From Rickettsiales bacterium (GTDB taxonomy: Bacteria > Pseudomonadota > Alphaproteobacteria > Methylaequorales > Methylaequoraceae), in assembly GCA_002711625.1 (NCBI GenBank), contig PARR01000005.1:16645-21824 (forward strand): a stretch of 5,180 nucleotides of DNA. Direction: 5' to 3'. The notes beneath the pieces were generated by a model, which did not search any database, had not been told where the DNA came from, and saw only the letters and a program-made list of their open reading frames with translations. How positions within the stretch are numbered: the first letter of the stretch is position 1; each line of letters begins with the position of its first letter. Of the stretch, positions 5,166 through 5,180 are shown piece by piece. Both the position numbers and the translations under genes were made by a program.

Positions 5166-5180
5166 ATGATTAATTACACT
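5166..5180 (+). CDS. Start of a Fur-controlled gene, cut off by the window edge
   Basis: Only ATG ATT AAT TAC ACT (MINYT) is visible, too little to name a product. The start is well supported: AAGAAAGG at 5152-5159 is the only near-consensus Shine-Dalgarno in the window, with 6 bp between it and ATG. The frame is closed by TAA at 5151-5153 just upstream, so no earlier ATG can be used. The promoter with two Fur boxes implies expression under iron limitation. Typical occupants of such a position are ferric-iron or siderophore uptake genes, iron storage genes, or iron-free replacement proteins; that list comes from Fur regulons in general, not from this sequence. Confidence 0.7.

Overview
The window is a compact, strongly AT-rich stretch of bacterial chromosome. 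Coding density is very high: convergent genes overlap at their ends, one divergent pair is separated by only 20 bp, and homopolymer A tracts are common. The tRNA-Glu sequence, the alphaproteobacterial look of RecJ and homoserine dehydrogenase, and the low GC point to a streamlined marine alphaproteobacterium of the SAR11/Pelagibacter or HIMB59/AEGEAN-169 kind. That placement is inference from style and gene content, not from a marker-gene search.

Layout: (1) positions 1-1044, + strand, the C-terminal four-fifths of homoserine dehydrogenase (hom). (2) 1011-2216, - strand, a phosphofructokinase whose active-site residues are of the pyrophosphate-dependent type; its end overlaps hom by 34 bp. 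(3) 2237-4012, + strand, RecJ single-strand DNA exonuclease. (4) 4009-4350, - strand, a small exported four-cysteine protein of unknown function. (5) 4415-4490, + strand, tRNA-Glu(UUC) with encoded CCA. (6) 4527-4994, - strand, a cytoplasmic member of an NTF2/SnoaL-like family. (7) 4995-5165, an elaborate control region with a poly-A tract, a TTGACA promoter and two near-consensus Fur boxes. It drives a + strand gene that starts at 5166 and leaves the window after five codons.

How they fit together: the genes do not form an operon, because every gene lies on the opposite strand from its neighbours. The + strand members hom, recJ and tRNA-Glu look like an ancestral backbone. In many alphaproteobacteria the slot between hom and recJ holds glpX (class II fructose-1,6-bisphosphatase). 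Here that slot holds an inverted PPi-type PFK, an enzyme that works reversibly on the same metabolic step. The most informative non-coding element is the 3' control region, which predicts that the cut-off gene, and perhaps the divergent NTF2-like gene, is repressed by an iron-sensing Fur protein. No mobile element, CRISPR array or phage gene is visible.
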